A DNA stretch of 15,597 nt from Flavobacteriales bacterium UBA7325 (GTDB lineage Bacteria > Bacteroidota > Bacteroidia > Flavobacteriales_D > Crocinitomicaceae), in assembly GCA_002471375.1 (NCBI GenBank), contig DKPV01000029.1, forward strand, positions 10,470 through 26,066. The letters run 5' to 3'. This document shows positions 6,592 through 13,471 of this stretch, piece after piece. The notes beneath the pieces were generated by a model. It had not been told where the DNA came from and ran no database searches. It worked only from the letters and a program-made list of their open reading frames with translations. Each line of letters opens with the position of its first letter. Position 1 is the first letter of the stretch. The position numbers were made by a program, and so were the translations under genes.

Positions 6592-8448
6592 TTAGAAGAA
6601 TATTTTTAATTCAACAGTGGTCTCTGTGCCATTGTATTTATCCAAATCGAAACTGTAATCTATATAGTCCATCCATCTTTGACGAACGTATAACCCAACA
6701 TTTTTAGACAGTTGAAAGTCAAGGCCAATCGCATAACTTATACCTTGTTGGTTTTTTGCCCTCTGACTTATTACGTCGACTTCGGTATTGTCTCCACCGA
6801 ATATTCGATCGTATCCAAAGTAATTTGACAACACAACCTTCGGAGCCAGAGAATAATAGAATTCAAGCTGGTGATTATAGCTTTGTAAGTAGGAGGCAGT
6901 TGAGAACTTAGGTAATGGCGTGAAATCTCGTTGAACAGTATGGTAACCGCCTAAATAGAAGATCATGAATTTCCTGTTGAAAAGTGTGAAGTGGGTTTTA
7001 TAGCTTACTTCAATGGAGTTAAATCCTTTGGCTGAAATTGAATCCGTTATATTCATGGATTCATAAACTCCGCGGTAGACCTTATTCACATTGCCATAAG
7101 GGCCTACATCAGAAGGGAATGCCCATCTCCAAAACCTTGATAGTGCGAGATTGTTCGCCGGATGGCCATACGTTATTCTACTGGAACGTGCTTCTAATTC
7201 TTGAGCCATACTATAGCCTATGGTCAGTTTATGTCGTTTGAATTTTAAATCAGTATTTAGAATCAGACCGCGACGGTTATTGGTCATCTGTCCAATAGAA
7301 ATTAATGAACTTGCAAATGGAAACAATAAAGGTGTTTGTCCACCAACAGCAACATCTGCTTGTTCTGGTGAGTATTCTTCAATTGATGTATTCCAGAAAA
7401 CTCCGTTGTTGTTAATAACATTCGGGCTGATTTGAAAGTAGCGCACCTCAATTGGGAAGAATGTAAGTTTTTCTGCAAAATTTAGTTTTATATCAATCGC
7501 TTCTCCCCATTTACCTTCGCTTGTTGGAGAAAAGTAGTTCCCAGCGCCTATCTCTCCAGAAAGTTGTATGATATCCTTAAAGTGGACTTGGAACTCAGAG
7601 GTTATCATATTGAATCCTATAAGATCCTTAGCCAAACTGTCTGAATAGGTTTTACTTCTCAATCCATTTATACTAGCATAGTTTCTACCAAGTTTCTTGG
7701 CAATTCGACCGCCCGTAATATTGTTCGGTAGAGGAGCAGCACCGCCATTCAATTGAGATTTACCTTGCATAAAGCTAAAGGAAAAGTCTTGTGGTAAATC
7801 AGATGCTTCAAATATGAATCCATGAAATGCTTGTTGACCCCATCGTTCATCTTGAGTCAATGATCCATTTTCATAAAATGAATCGTACCTGTCAAATACA
7901 TTTCGAGTATTCGGGTCCCAAGGATTTCGCTCAAAAAGGCTAAAACGATTGTATCCCGTATTGGATGCAAAAGTCATAGGACTTAATTTATACCAGTGAA
8001 TTCCTCCAGTTTTAACTGCAAACGTTCCGAACTTTGTACTATGACTTCCTGCAAGATTGACGCCTAAGAGCAAGCCTTTTACATAATCTTCTTCTAATCC
8101 AGTCATTGGAGCCCACATGTATAAATCAGTAGAGAATACCGTATTTTCCCCTGGGGTAACCGTGATAGTTGTACTTAATTGAGGAAGGTTACTGTCATCA
8201 CCTAGAAACAATCTGTTTTTCACACCCTGCATTTCAGGGTACTGCGTCTTCATAGATGAATATGCTCCCATGAAACGATAGTATCCAGAGATCGAGATGT
8301 TCTTTAGTCCCGATTGAAACTTTTTAGGAAACAAACCCCCAGCATTCGGTTTGAACATGCTCGAATCTTGTTTTGACTGACCATAAACTTGACTGGTCAT
8401 CAATCCAACAAACAGCAATAAGTAATATGTTGTTTTCTTAATAGTCAT
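6592..8448 (-). CDS. Outer-membrane beta-barrel protein (putative oligosaccharide channel)
   Basis: A 618-aa predicted outer-membrane barrel. The signal peptide is about residues 1-23 (TTYYLLLFVGLMTSQVYG before Gln). A short linker and ISISGYYRFMG open the first strand, many aromatic-rich alternating strands follow, and the protein ends TVELKIFF, a typical barrel-closing strand. It shares colinear blocks with the next gene product (see the 563-aa barrel), so the pair arose by an old duplication. It lacks plug and TonB-box features. The start overlaps the end of the glycosidase gene by 11 bases, which ties its translation to that enzyme. An unusual extracellular-type loop rich in Asn, Asp and Arg (FERNPWDPNTRNVFDRYDSF) is shorter in the paralogue. 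Transport of beta-glucan oligosaccharides is inferred from the locus only. Confidence 0.75.
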   Translation of the reverse strand: MTIKKTTYYLLLFVGLMTSQVYGQSKQDSSMFKPNAGGLFPKKFQSGLKNISISGYYRFMGAYSSMKTQYPEMQGVKNRLFLGDDSNLPQLSTTITVTPGENTVFSTDLYMWAPMTGLEEDYVKGLLLGVNLAGSHSTKFGTFAVKTGGIHWYKLSPMTFASNTGYNRFSLFERNPWDPNTRNVFDRYDSFYENGSLTQDERWGQQAFHGFIFEASDLPQDFSFSFMQGKSQLNGGAAPLPNNITGGRIAKKLGRNYASINGLRSKTYSDSLAKDLIGFNMITSEFQVHFKDIIQLSGEIGAGNYFSPTSEGKWGEAIDIKLNFAEKLTFFPIEVRYFQISPNVINNNGVFWNTSIEEYSPEQADVAVGGQTPLLFPFASSLISIGQMTNNRRGLILNTDLKFKRHKLTIGYSMAQELEARSSRITYGHPANNLALSRFWRWAFPSDVGPYGNVNKVYRGVYESMNITDSISAKGFNSIEVSYKTHFTLFNRKFMIFYLGGYHTVQRDFTPLPKFSTASYLQSYNHQLEFYYSLAPKVVLSNYFGYDRIFGGDNTEVDVISQRAKNQQGISYAIGLDFQLSKNVGLYVRQRWMDYIDYSFDLDKYNGTETTVELKIFF

Positions 8449-9793
8449 CCAATTGTTCTAATTCCTGTGTTTTGAATCGAATTCTACTCATCTCTGATTG
8501 TGCACTGTTTTGAACATAAAAAGGGATGTTCATATAGGCCATTTTTTCCTTGTCGTCAATGAATACAAATAATCTATATCGACCTTCTGTAATTGGAGCT
8601 TTCAGAGAGATTGATGCCGTTTTACTACTCTTAACTTTACCGGTAATTAGAGGCGGTTTGCCTTCAACATCTCCTCCCGTTTTAAGATCAGTGCTCTCAG
8701 GATATAATTCCCATGAATAATTTAATTTGTCTAAATTCTTATCTGACGCGAATATTACGACTTCATTTTTGGAACCTGCATCCGTAATGATGTTGAGTAC
8801 TTCAGAGCTGCCATTAAAATGTACAGAATCAATAGTAGGGGCTCGGTTTTCTGGGTATGCACCGGACCAACAATATTGAAGTTCGTCGAGCGCAGCCGTG
8901 GGCATTCCGTCTTCAGTAAATAAGCCGTACCATGTTGAAGTGTACTCTTGTTTTTGTCCCCAGAGAAAACAGAATGAACCGATACATTGTTGTTTTTGAG
9001 AACTAATGTACTTCGTGAATCGCTCTAGGTAAGAAGCTGATTTTTCAGTGCTCGTTTGCTCAACAGATGAGTTCCATATTGTTTTTGTGCATTCCCAATG
9101 TCCTGTTGGCCCCCATTCAGTAATCATGTATGGCCCTTTGAAATTCCCTTTTTCGATCACTTCTTTAACGACATTAATTCCAGCATATGTGTTAATCCCG
9201 TATATATCAATGTCTGGAAGCTCATCCATTACAAATTTTAGTTTTTCAGCATTTGTGCCAGCTGTTACCGTTGAAGTTGGATGATTTGCATCCTCTTCTT
9301 GAATCATTTTTGCGATATCATTCACAGCGGCCCAAACCTTTGTATTTGAATAATTCAGTTCGTATTCATTTCCTATTCCCCAAAGCAATAGGGCTGGATG
9401 GTCTTTGAATTTTCTAACGTCTTTTCTGAAGTTTTCCAATTGAGCTTTTACAGCCGCCTCATTATCATAGTCAAAACCATGACGTTCATGTTGTACCCAA
9501 AGGCCCATCATTACCTTGAGTCCTTTTTTATGAGCGTCGTCTAAAATTTTCATTCCGTTCTCGGTTCCCCAAGTACGAATCGTATTTCCGCCAGCTTCTA
9601 AAAGAATGTCTAGATGATGAATTCCCCCCGCCCCATTTATATAGAAGGGTTCGTTATCTACTAAAAGCGACCATTTTCCATCGTTTTGAACCACTTCAAC
9701 TTTACTTGATTGTGCATAAGATGAGTTCAGTATAAGTATAGCGCACAAAGAAAAGAGAACTTTGCTCTTTTTTCGCTGAAGACTTATTGCCAT
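8438..9793 (-). CDS. Clan GH-A glycosidase (TIM barrel plus Ig-like domain), probable beta-glucanase
   Basis: First gene of the five-gene operon. The chosen start at 9793 gives a 451-aa protein with a normal signal peptide (MAISLQRKKSK, then VLFSLCAILILNSSYA before Gln). ATG codons at 9805 and 9889 are also in frame; the one at 9889 would place the proposed operator inside the gene and add a second hydrophobic stretch, so I reject it. Numbered from 9889, the TIM barrel spans about 75-345. Its LLLWGIGNEYE motif gives the acid/base Glu175 and MITEWGPTG gives the nucleophile Glu258, the arrangement of clan GH-A (GH2, GH5, GH158 and others). Residues about 355-460 form an Ig-like domain (NRAPTIDSVHF, YSWELYPES, GRYRLFVFIDD, MNIPFYV). 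With no lipobox or T9SS tail it is probably periplasmic. A short barrel plus Ig domain beside GH16 makes GH158-type beta-1,3-glucanase attractive, but the family is not proven. Confidence 0.85.
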   Translation of the reverse strand: MAISLQRKKSKVLFSLCAILILNSSYAQSSKVEVVQNDGKWSLLVDNEPFYINGAGGIHHLDILLEAGGNTIRTWGTENGMKILDDAHKKGLKVMMGLWVQHERHGFDYDNEAAVKAQLENFRKDVRKFKDHPALLLWGIGNEYELNYSNTKVWAAVNDIAKMIQEEDANHPTSTVTAGTNAEKLKFVMDELPDIDIYGINTYAGINVVKEVIEKGNFKGPYMITEWGPTGHWECTKTIWNSSVEQTSTEKSASYLERFTKYISSQKQQCIGSFCFLWGQKQEYTSTWYGLFTEDGMPTAALDELQYCWSGAYPENRAPTIDSVHFNGSSEVLNIITDAGSKNEVVIFASDKNLDKLNYSWELYPESTDLKTGGDVEGKPPLITGKVKSSKTASISLKAPITEGRYRLFVFIDDKEKMAYMNIPFYVQNSAQSEMSRIRFKTQELEQLDDY

Positions 9794-9807
9794 TGAAAAA
9801 ATCATGT

Positions 9808-9826
9808 TATGGTATTTTATACAATA
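9808..9826. promoter_or_regulatory. Candidate operator, copy 2 (TATGGTATTTTATACAATA)
   Basis: Second copy of the 19-bp near-palindrome, arms TATGGTAT and ATACAATA around TTT. It shares 16 of 19 bases with copy 1 read in the same direction. It overlaps the best minus-strand -7 box (9822-9829) and the expected start of transcription of the glycosidase operon, which favours repression by steric block. Confidence 0.7.
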
Positions 9827-9829
9827 ATA
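9822..9829 (-). promoter_or_regulatory. Possible -7 box of the glycosidase/barrel operon
   Basis: Read on the minus strand the bases are TATTATTG, one mismatch from TAnnTTTG. Transcription would begin near 9815, leaving a leader of about 20 bases before the ATG at 9793. I found no well-spaced -33 TTTG. Confidence 0.35.
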
Positions 9830-9978
9830 CAATTTTTTAATTAAAACTGTAATAATTATACAAGATAAGAGAAAAGTACTCTTGTTCAATTCCTAGATCG
9901 TAATACTAAGTTGAGTTTGATGAATTGCTCCACAGATTGAGCATCAACTGAGTTCTAATTTAGATTTTTAAAAATAGT

Positions 9979-9997
9979 TATTGTATTTAGTACTATA
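9979..9997. promoter_or_regulatory. Candidate operator, copy 3 (TATTGTATTTAGTACTATA)
   Basis: Third copy of the palindrome, arms TATTGTAT and GTACTATA around TTA, with six of eight arm positions pairing. It lies about 40 bases upstream of the symporter -7 box, further out than in the other two promoters, so here the bound protein could activate, or a second promoter may overlap it. Confidence 0.55.
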
Positions 9998-10014
9998 AGA
10001 AAAAATAATTATAT

Positions 10015-10043
10015 CTTGCTCGTTCGTAAAGAGGATAATTTTG
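10015..10043 (+). promoter_or_regulatory. Probable promoter of the symporter operon
   Basis: TAATTTTG at 10036-10043 is an exact match to the Bacteroidota -7 form TAnnTTTG. CTTG at 10015-10018 is the best -33 element, with 17 bases between them, two short of the usual spacing. The predicted leader is about 50 bases. Confidence 0.5.
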
Positions 10044-10101
10044 GATTATACACGTCCTTTTTACCTGAAAACATACTTACAACTACATTCAAATAATAGC
10101 T

Positions 10102-11754
10102 ATGGATAATCAGTTTGAATTTGTCGACTACTTAGTTTTTGTACTTTATGCCTGTCTAATCTTAGGCATTGGCTTGTGGGTTTCGCGTCCTAAAAAAGGT
10201 GAAATTAAAACTGCAGAAAATTATTTTTTAGCAAGTAAGTCACTTCCGTGGTGGGCTGTTGGAGCATCTTTGATTGCAGCAAATATATCGGCTGAACAAT
10301 TTATTGGAATGTCTGGTTCTGGATATAAAGTAGGACTCGCTATTGCTTCTTACGAATGGATGGCCGCGATCACACTTATCATTGTAGGAAAGTTCTTTCT
10401 CCCAATCTTCATTGAAAAAGGACTCTATACAATACCCGAATTTGTTGCGAAGCGATTCTCTGAAAGGTTGAAAACAATACTCGCTGTCTTTTGGATTTCA
10501 TTGTATGTATTCGTGAATATTGCTTCAGTTCTTTACTTAGGATCCCTTGCTCTTGAAACGATTATTGGGATTCCAATGGTATACGGTGTCATTGGTCTTT
10601 CGCTATTCGCAGCTTCGTATTCACTTTATGGAGGCTTGTCAGCAGTGGCGTGGACGGATGTTATTCAGGTTGTTTTTCTAGTCTTTGGTGGATTACTGAC
10701 GACTTATTTAGCCTTAAACGCTGTGTCCGGCGGAGAAGGTGTTCTTGCTGGCTTTAGTAAGATTTACAATGAAGCTCCCGATCGTTTTGCAATGATACTC
10801 GATGAGTCCAATCCTGAGTATTCCAACTTGCCGGGTATAGCTGTTCTTGTCGGTGGAATGTGGGTTGCAAATCTTTATTATTGGGGCTTCAATCAGTATA
10901 TCATTCAACGAACATTGGCGGCTAAATCATTGAAAGAATCTCAGAAAGGAATCCTCTTGGCCGCTGGACTTAAATTGGTTATTCCACTGATCGTTGTAAT
11001 TCCAGGAATTGCTGCATACGTGATGACGCATGATCCAGAGGTAATGAGCAATCTTGGGGAACTTGGACAGCAAAATCTACCAACGATGGAAAGTCCTGAT
11101 AAATCCTACCCATGGTTACTTCAAATACTTCCGGCTGGGTTGAAGGGACTTGCATTTGCCGCATTAACCGCCGCGATCGTATCCTCCCTAGCTTCCATGT
11201 TAAACTCTACATCGACCATTTTTACTATGGATATTTATAAGCCTTACTTTAATAAAAAGGCAAGCGATAAGCAACTTGTTCGAACAGGTAGAATGAGTGC
11301 TGCAGGAGCTCTAATTATTGGTGCCATTATCGCGCCTCTGCTAGGAGGTATCGATCAGGCATTCCAGTTTATTCAGGAGTACACGGGGGTTGTGAGTCCA
11401 GGTATTCTAGCTGTCTTCATGCTTGGCCTCTTCTGGAAGAAGGCTACTAGTAGGGCTGCAATTATAGGTGTACTTTCTTCTATTCCTATTGCCATGTATT
11501 TCAAAATAGGCTCTAAAGGATGGATTGATAATCTGCTATTTGTTGACTTACCATTTTTACATCAAATGGGACTTACTACTCTCTTAACGATGTTAGTAAT
11601 TGTAATCGCAAGCTTAGGGCAAAATAAAGGTGCTGACGATGAGAAAGGAATAGAAATAAATTCTTCCACTTTCAAAACAACACGTGGGTTTAATATAGGA
11701 GCGTTCGCTATTATACTTTGCCTAGTCGCATTGTACGCTCTATTTTGGAAATAA
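10102..11754 (+). CDS. Na+/glucose (galactose) symporter of the SSS family, vSGLT-like
   Basis: A 550-aa inner-membrane sodium:solute symporter with about 14 membrane segments, close in length to the Vibrio transporter vSGLT (543 aa). The signature SLIAANISAEQFIGMSGSGY and ANLYYWGFNQYIIQRTLAAK are present. With an offset of three residues, the sugar-site positions known from vSGLT are all present: Gln66, Glu85, Asn257, inner-gate Tyr260, Lys291 and Gln425. The sodium-site positions Ala59, Ile62, Ala358, Ser361 and Ser362 are also kept. Glucose or galactose is therefore the likely cargo, which suits the end product of beta-glucan breakdown. It heads an operon with a sugar-phosphate isomerase 26 bases downstream and methylglyoxal synthase beyond. 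A candidate operator and a -7 box lie upstream. Residue matches rest on recalled vSGLT numbering. Confidence 0.95.
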   Translation: MDNQFEFVDYLVFVLYACLILGIGLWVSRPKKGEIKTAENYFLASKSLPWWAVGASLIAANISAEQFIGMSGSGYKVGLAIASYEWMAAITLIIVGKFFLPIFIEKGLYTIPEFVAKRFSERLKTILAVFWISLYVFVNIASVLYLGSLALETIIGIPMVYGVIGLSLFAASYSLYGGLSAVAWTDVIQVVFLVFGGLLTTYLALNAVSGGEGVLAGFSKIYNEAPDRFAMILDESNPEYSNLPGIAVLVGGMWVANLYYWGFNQYIIQRTLAAKSLKESQKGILLAAGLKLVIPLIVVIPGIAAYVMTHDPEVMSNLGELGQQNLPTMESPDKSYPWLLQILPAGLKGLAFAALTAAIVSSLASMLNSTSTIFTMDIYKPYFNKKASDKQLVRTGRMSAAGALIIGAIIAPLLGGIDQAFQFIQEYTGVVSPGILAVFMLGLFWKKATSRAAIIGVLSSIPIAMYFKIGSKGWIDNLLFVDLPFLHQMGLTTLLTMLVIVIASLGQNKGADDEKGIEINSSTFKTTRGFNIGAFAIILCLVALYALFWK

Positions 11755-11780
11755 CATAAATAGTACAACACTTAATTATA

Positions 11781-12761
11781 ATGAGAGAGTTAATCAAAAA
11801 ATTTCCGAATCAATTATTGGAAAGTATCGATATATCAAATGGTTATTCTATAAGCATTCCCAAACAACCTAAAAATGTTGTTGTTTGTGGTCTTGGTGGA
11901 TCTGGAATAGGAGGGGAAATTATTAAGCAGTGGGTGCGATCCAGTGGAATAATTCCTATTGAAACGTGTCACAATTATTCACTTCCAGCCTATGTGAATG
12001 ATGAGTCACTTGTAATTGTTTGTTCGTATTCAGGTAATACTGAGGAAACATTATCTGCACTTCAGGAGGCTCTCGATAAGAAGACTATAATTATTGGTAT
12101 TAGTAGCGGTGGAAATCTAGAGAATATCTTACATGAAAATAGTAAGCCTTGCATTAAAATACCTGGAGGATTACCACCTAGGTCAGCGTTAGCTTATTCT
12201 CTGGTTCAATTGCTTGAGATATTTGTGCAATGCAAGTTAGCTGACACCTCTCTTAAGGATGAGCTTGTAAAGTCGGCTCACCTGCTAATTTATGAGCAGG
12301 AAAGAATAGAGTCTATTGCGGGTAACTTGTTGGATGAAAGTAAGTCAAAGCAAATCCTGTTCTATGCTGAAGAGGCGTTAAGTCCAGTCCTTTTAAGAGC
12401 GTGTCAACAAATAAATGAGAACAGTAAGGAACTTAGTTTCTTTAATGTAATCCCAGAAATGAATCACAATGAAATCGTTGGATGGGCAAGTGAACCCAAA
12501 GAATTATTTGTGACGTTTATTCGCAGTAATCTTGAAAATATTCAGAACAAGAAGCGTCTTGATATAACGCAGACTATAGTTTCTAAACGAACAAATAATA
12601 TTATAACTATTGATGCCAATGGAAGTAGTTTAGTTCAGCAAACAATGTATTTAATTCACCTCCTTGACTGGTTTTCGCTTCTTAAGGCAGAGAAGAAAGG
12701 CGTCGATGTAATAGAGGTTGAGATAATAGACTTCTTGAAATCTGAATTGGCAAAGAACTAA
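11781..12761 (+). CDS. Bifunctional phosphoglucose/phosphomannose isomerase
   Basis: A 326-aa cytoplasmic enzyme of the SIS-domain PGI/PMI family, which interconverts glucose-6-phosphate or mannose-6-phosphate with fructose-6-phosphate. The motifs seen are VCGLGGSGIGGE (36-46), the phosphate-binding SYSGNTEETL (82-91), GGLPPRSA with Arg134, Glu213 in NENSKE, His229 in EMNHNEIVGW and a C-terminal EKKGVD with Lys305/306. These match the catalytic Arg, Glu, His and Lys of the archaeal-type enzymes, and the length is usual. It is unrelated to the classical long PGI. It sits between the symporter (26-base gap) and methylglyoxal synthase (24-base gap), so imported sugar goes directly into glycolysis after phosphorylation. 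The kinase is not in this window. Confidence 0.93.
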   Translation: MRELIKKFPNQLLESIDISNGYSISIPKQPKNVVVCGLGGSGIGGEIIKQWVRSSGIIPIETCHNYSLPAYVNDESLVIVCSYSGNTEETLSALQEALDKKTIIIGISSGGNLENILHENSKPCIKIPGGLPPRSALAYSLVQLLEIFVQCKLADTSLKDELVKSAHLLIYEQERIESIAGNLLDESKSKQILFYAEEALSPVLLRACQQINENSKELSFFNVIPEMNHNEIVGWASEPKELFVTFIRSNLENIQNKKRLDITQTIVSKRTNNIITIDANGSSLVQQTMYLIHLLDWFSLLKAEKKGVDVIEVEIIDFLKSELAKN

Positions 12762-12785
12762 ATGTTTAACAGAAGAATTATTTAA

Positions 12786-13184
12786 ATGGAAATAGCAATT
12801 ATTGCCCATGATGGGAAAAAGGCCGAAATGGTTCAATTTTTAAATGAGCAGAAGGCCTTTCTTAAAAAGAATGAAATCACGTTGGTCTCAACTGGTACAA
12901 CTGGCAATAAAGTAGAGCTTGCTGGCTTTAAAGTGACTAAATTCCTTTCAGGACCTTTAGGTGGTGACGCACAAATAGCAGCAAGAGCGGCGGAAGGTAA
13001 ATGTGATATGGTAATTTTTTTTCGTGATCCATTGGAAAAGCATCCACATGAACCAGACATTTTTATGCTGATGCGGATATGTGATGTCTACGATGTGCCG
13101 TTAGCTACTAACCCAGCAACAGCATCCATGCTTTTCAAAGGCCTTATTGTAAGTCAATTAAGACCTAGTGAATTGAATAAGTAG
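12786..13184 (+). CDS. mgsA: Methylglyoxal synthase
   Basis: A 132-aa cytoplasmic enzyme that converts dihydroxyacetone phosphate to methylglyoxal and phosphate, bypassing lower glycolysis and freeing phosphate. The family pattern is clear: AHDGKK at the start with His8 and Asp9, the phosphate-binding STGTTGN, LSGPLGGD with Asp61 (equivalent of catalytic Asp71 in E. coli), FFRDPLEKHPHEPD with Asp81, His88 and Asp91, and NPATA. It is about 20 residues shorter than the E. coli enzyme, mainly at the two ends. Being last in a sugar uptake and isomerase operon suggests a relief valve against sugar-phosphate build-up. The strong hairpin terminator starts 39 bases after its stop codon. Confidence 0.96.
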   Translation: MEIAIIAHDGKKAEMVQFLNEQKAFLKKNEITLVSTGTTGNKVELAGFKVTKFLSGPLGGDAQIAARAAEGKCDMVIFFRDPLEKHPHEPDIFMLMRICDVYDVPLATNPATASMLFKGLIVSQLRPSELNK

Positions 13185-13223
13185 GATTGATCCACCAGAC
13201 GGATCTTATAGTTAGCTTAGTGG

Positions 13224-13259
13224 AAAAAGCCTTTCATCAATTGATGGAAGGCTTTTTTT
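13224..13259 (+). terminator. Intrinsic terminator of the symporter operon
   Basis: AAAAAGCCTTTCATCAA at 13224-13240 pairs with the following 17 bases with a single G-U wobble; the innermost pairs open to form the loop. The run of T at 13253-13259 completes the signal. The AT-rich outer stem makes it potentially active on both strands. Confidence 0.92.
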
Positions 13260-13471
13260 CATTTTTATGGAAATTCAGCCCATAGTTTATGTTCTAAATC
13301 AACATTTGTATAAGTATATTGAAGAAGTTTTGTTTAACGTTGATTGCCGAAACACCCTGATTTCAGTGCTAAAATGTTGATTTTCAAAATAATTTCCTGT
13401 TTTTTGGCTCAAAAGTTGAGGTTTGAGTAATAACTTATTGTATATTTGACCAAAACTTAAAATTTTACCTC
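13260..13471. other. Gene-free leader region with a spaced inverted repeat
   Basis: No gene was seen between the terminator and the T9SS repeat-protein gene. The region carries AAATCAACATTT at 13296-13307 and its exact complement at 13372-13383, with a related AACGTTGATT at 13337-13346. It could be an operator pair, a long-looped RNA, or chance in AT-rich DNA. Confidence 0.5.
13416..13448 (+). promoter_or_regulatory. Probable promoter of the T9SS repeat-protein gene
   Basis: TATATTTG at 13441-13448 is an exact TAnnTTTG -7 box. TTG at 13416-13418 (22-base gap) or TTTG at 13422-13425 (15-base gap) could serve as the -33 element, neither ideally spaced. The leader to the ATG at 13472 would be under 20 bases. 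Confidence 0.5.

Larger units (their letters stand above)
9794..10101. other. Divergent regulatory region between the glycosidase and symporter operons
   Basis: This 308-base gene-free stretch separates two divergent operons. It is strongly AT-rich and carries two copies of the 19-bp palindrome (9808-9826 and 9979-9997), a -7 box for each direction, and a weak bulged inverted repeat at about 9917-9947. No small gene or structured RNA was recognised. Confidence 0.8.

Noticed and set aside
4899..8448. The two large barrels as a SusC/TonB-dependent receptor pair
   Set aside because: They are far too short for SusC, have no plug domain or TonB box, and are not followed by a SusD-like gene.
9794..9889. 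N-terminal extension of the glycosidase gene from the ATG at 9889
   Set aside because: It would precede a normal signal peptide with another hydrophobic stretch and run through the promoter and operator; the extra codons are as AT-rich as intergenic DNA.
9909..9949. AGTTGA...TCAACT with inner GCTC...GAGC as an RNA hairpin
   Set aside because: It needs a large bulge, pairs weakly and lacks a T run or conserved loop.
13305..13322. GTATAAGTATA stretch as a fourth operator copy
   Set aside because: Only one half resembles the consensus; the second arm does not fit at the right spacing.
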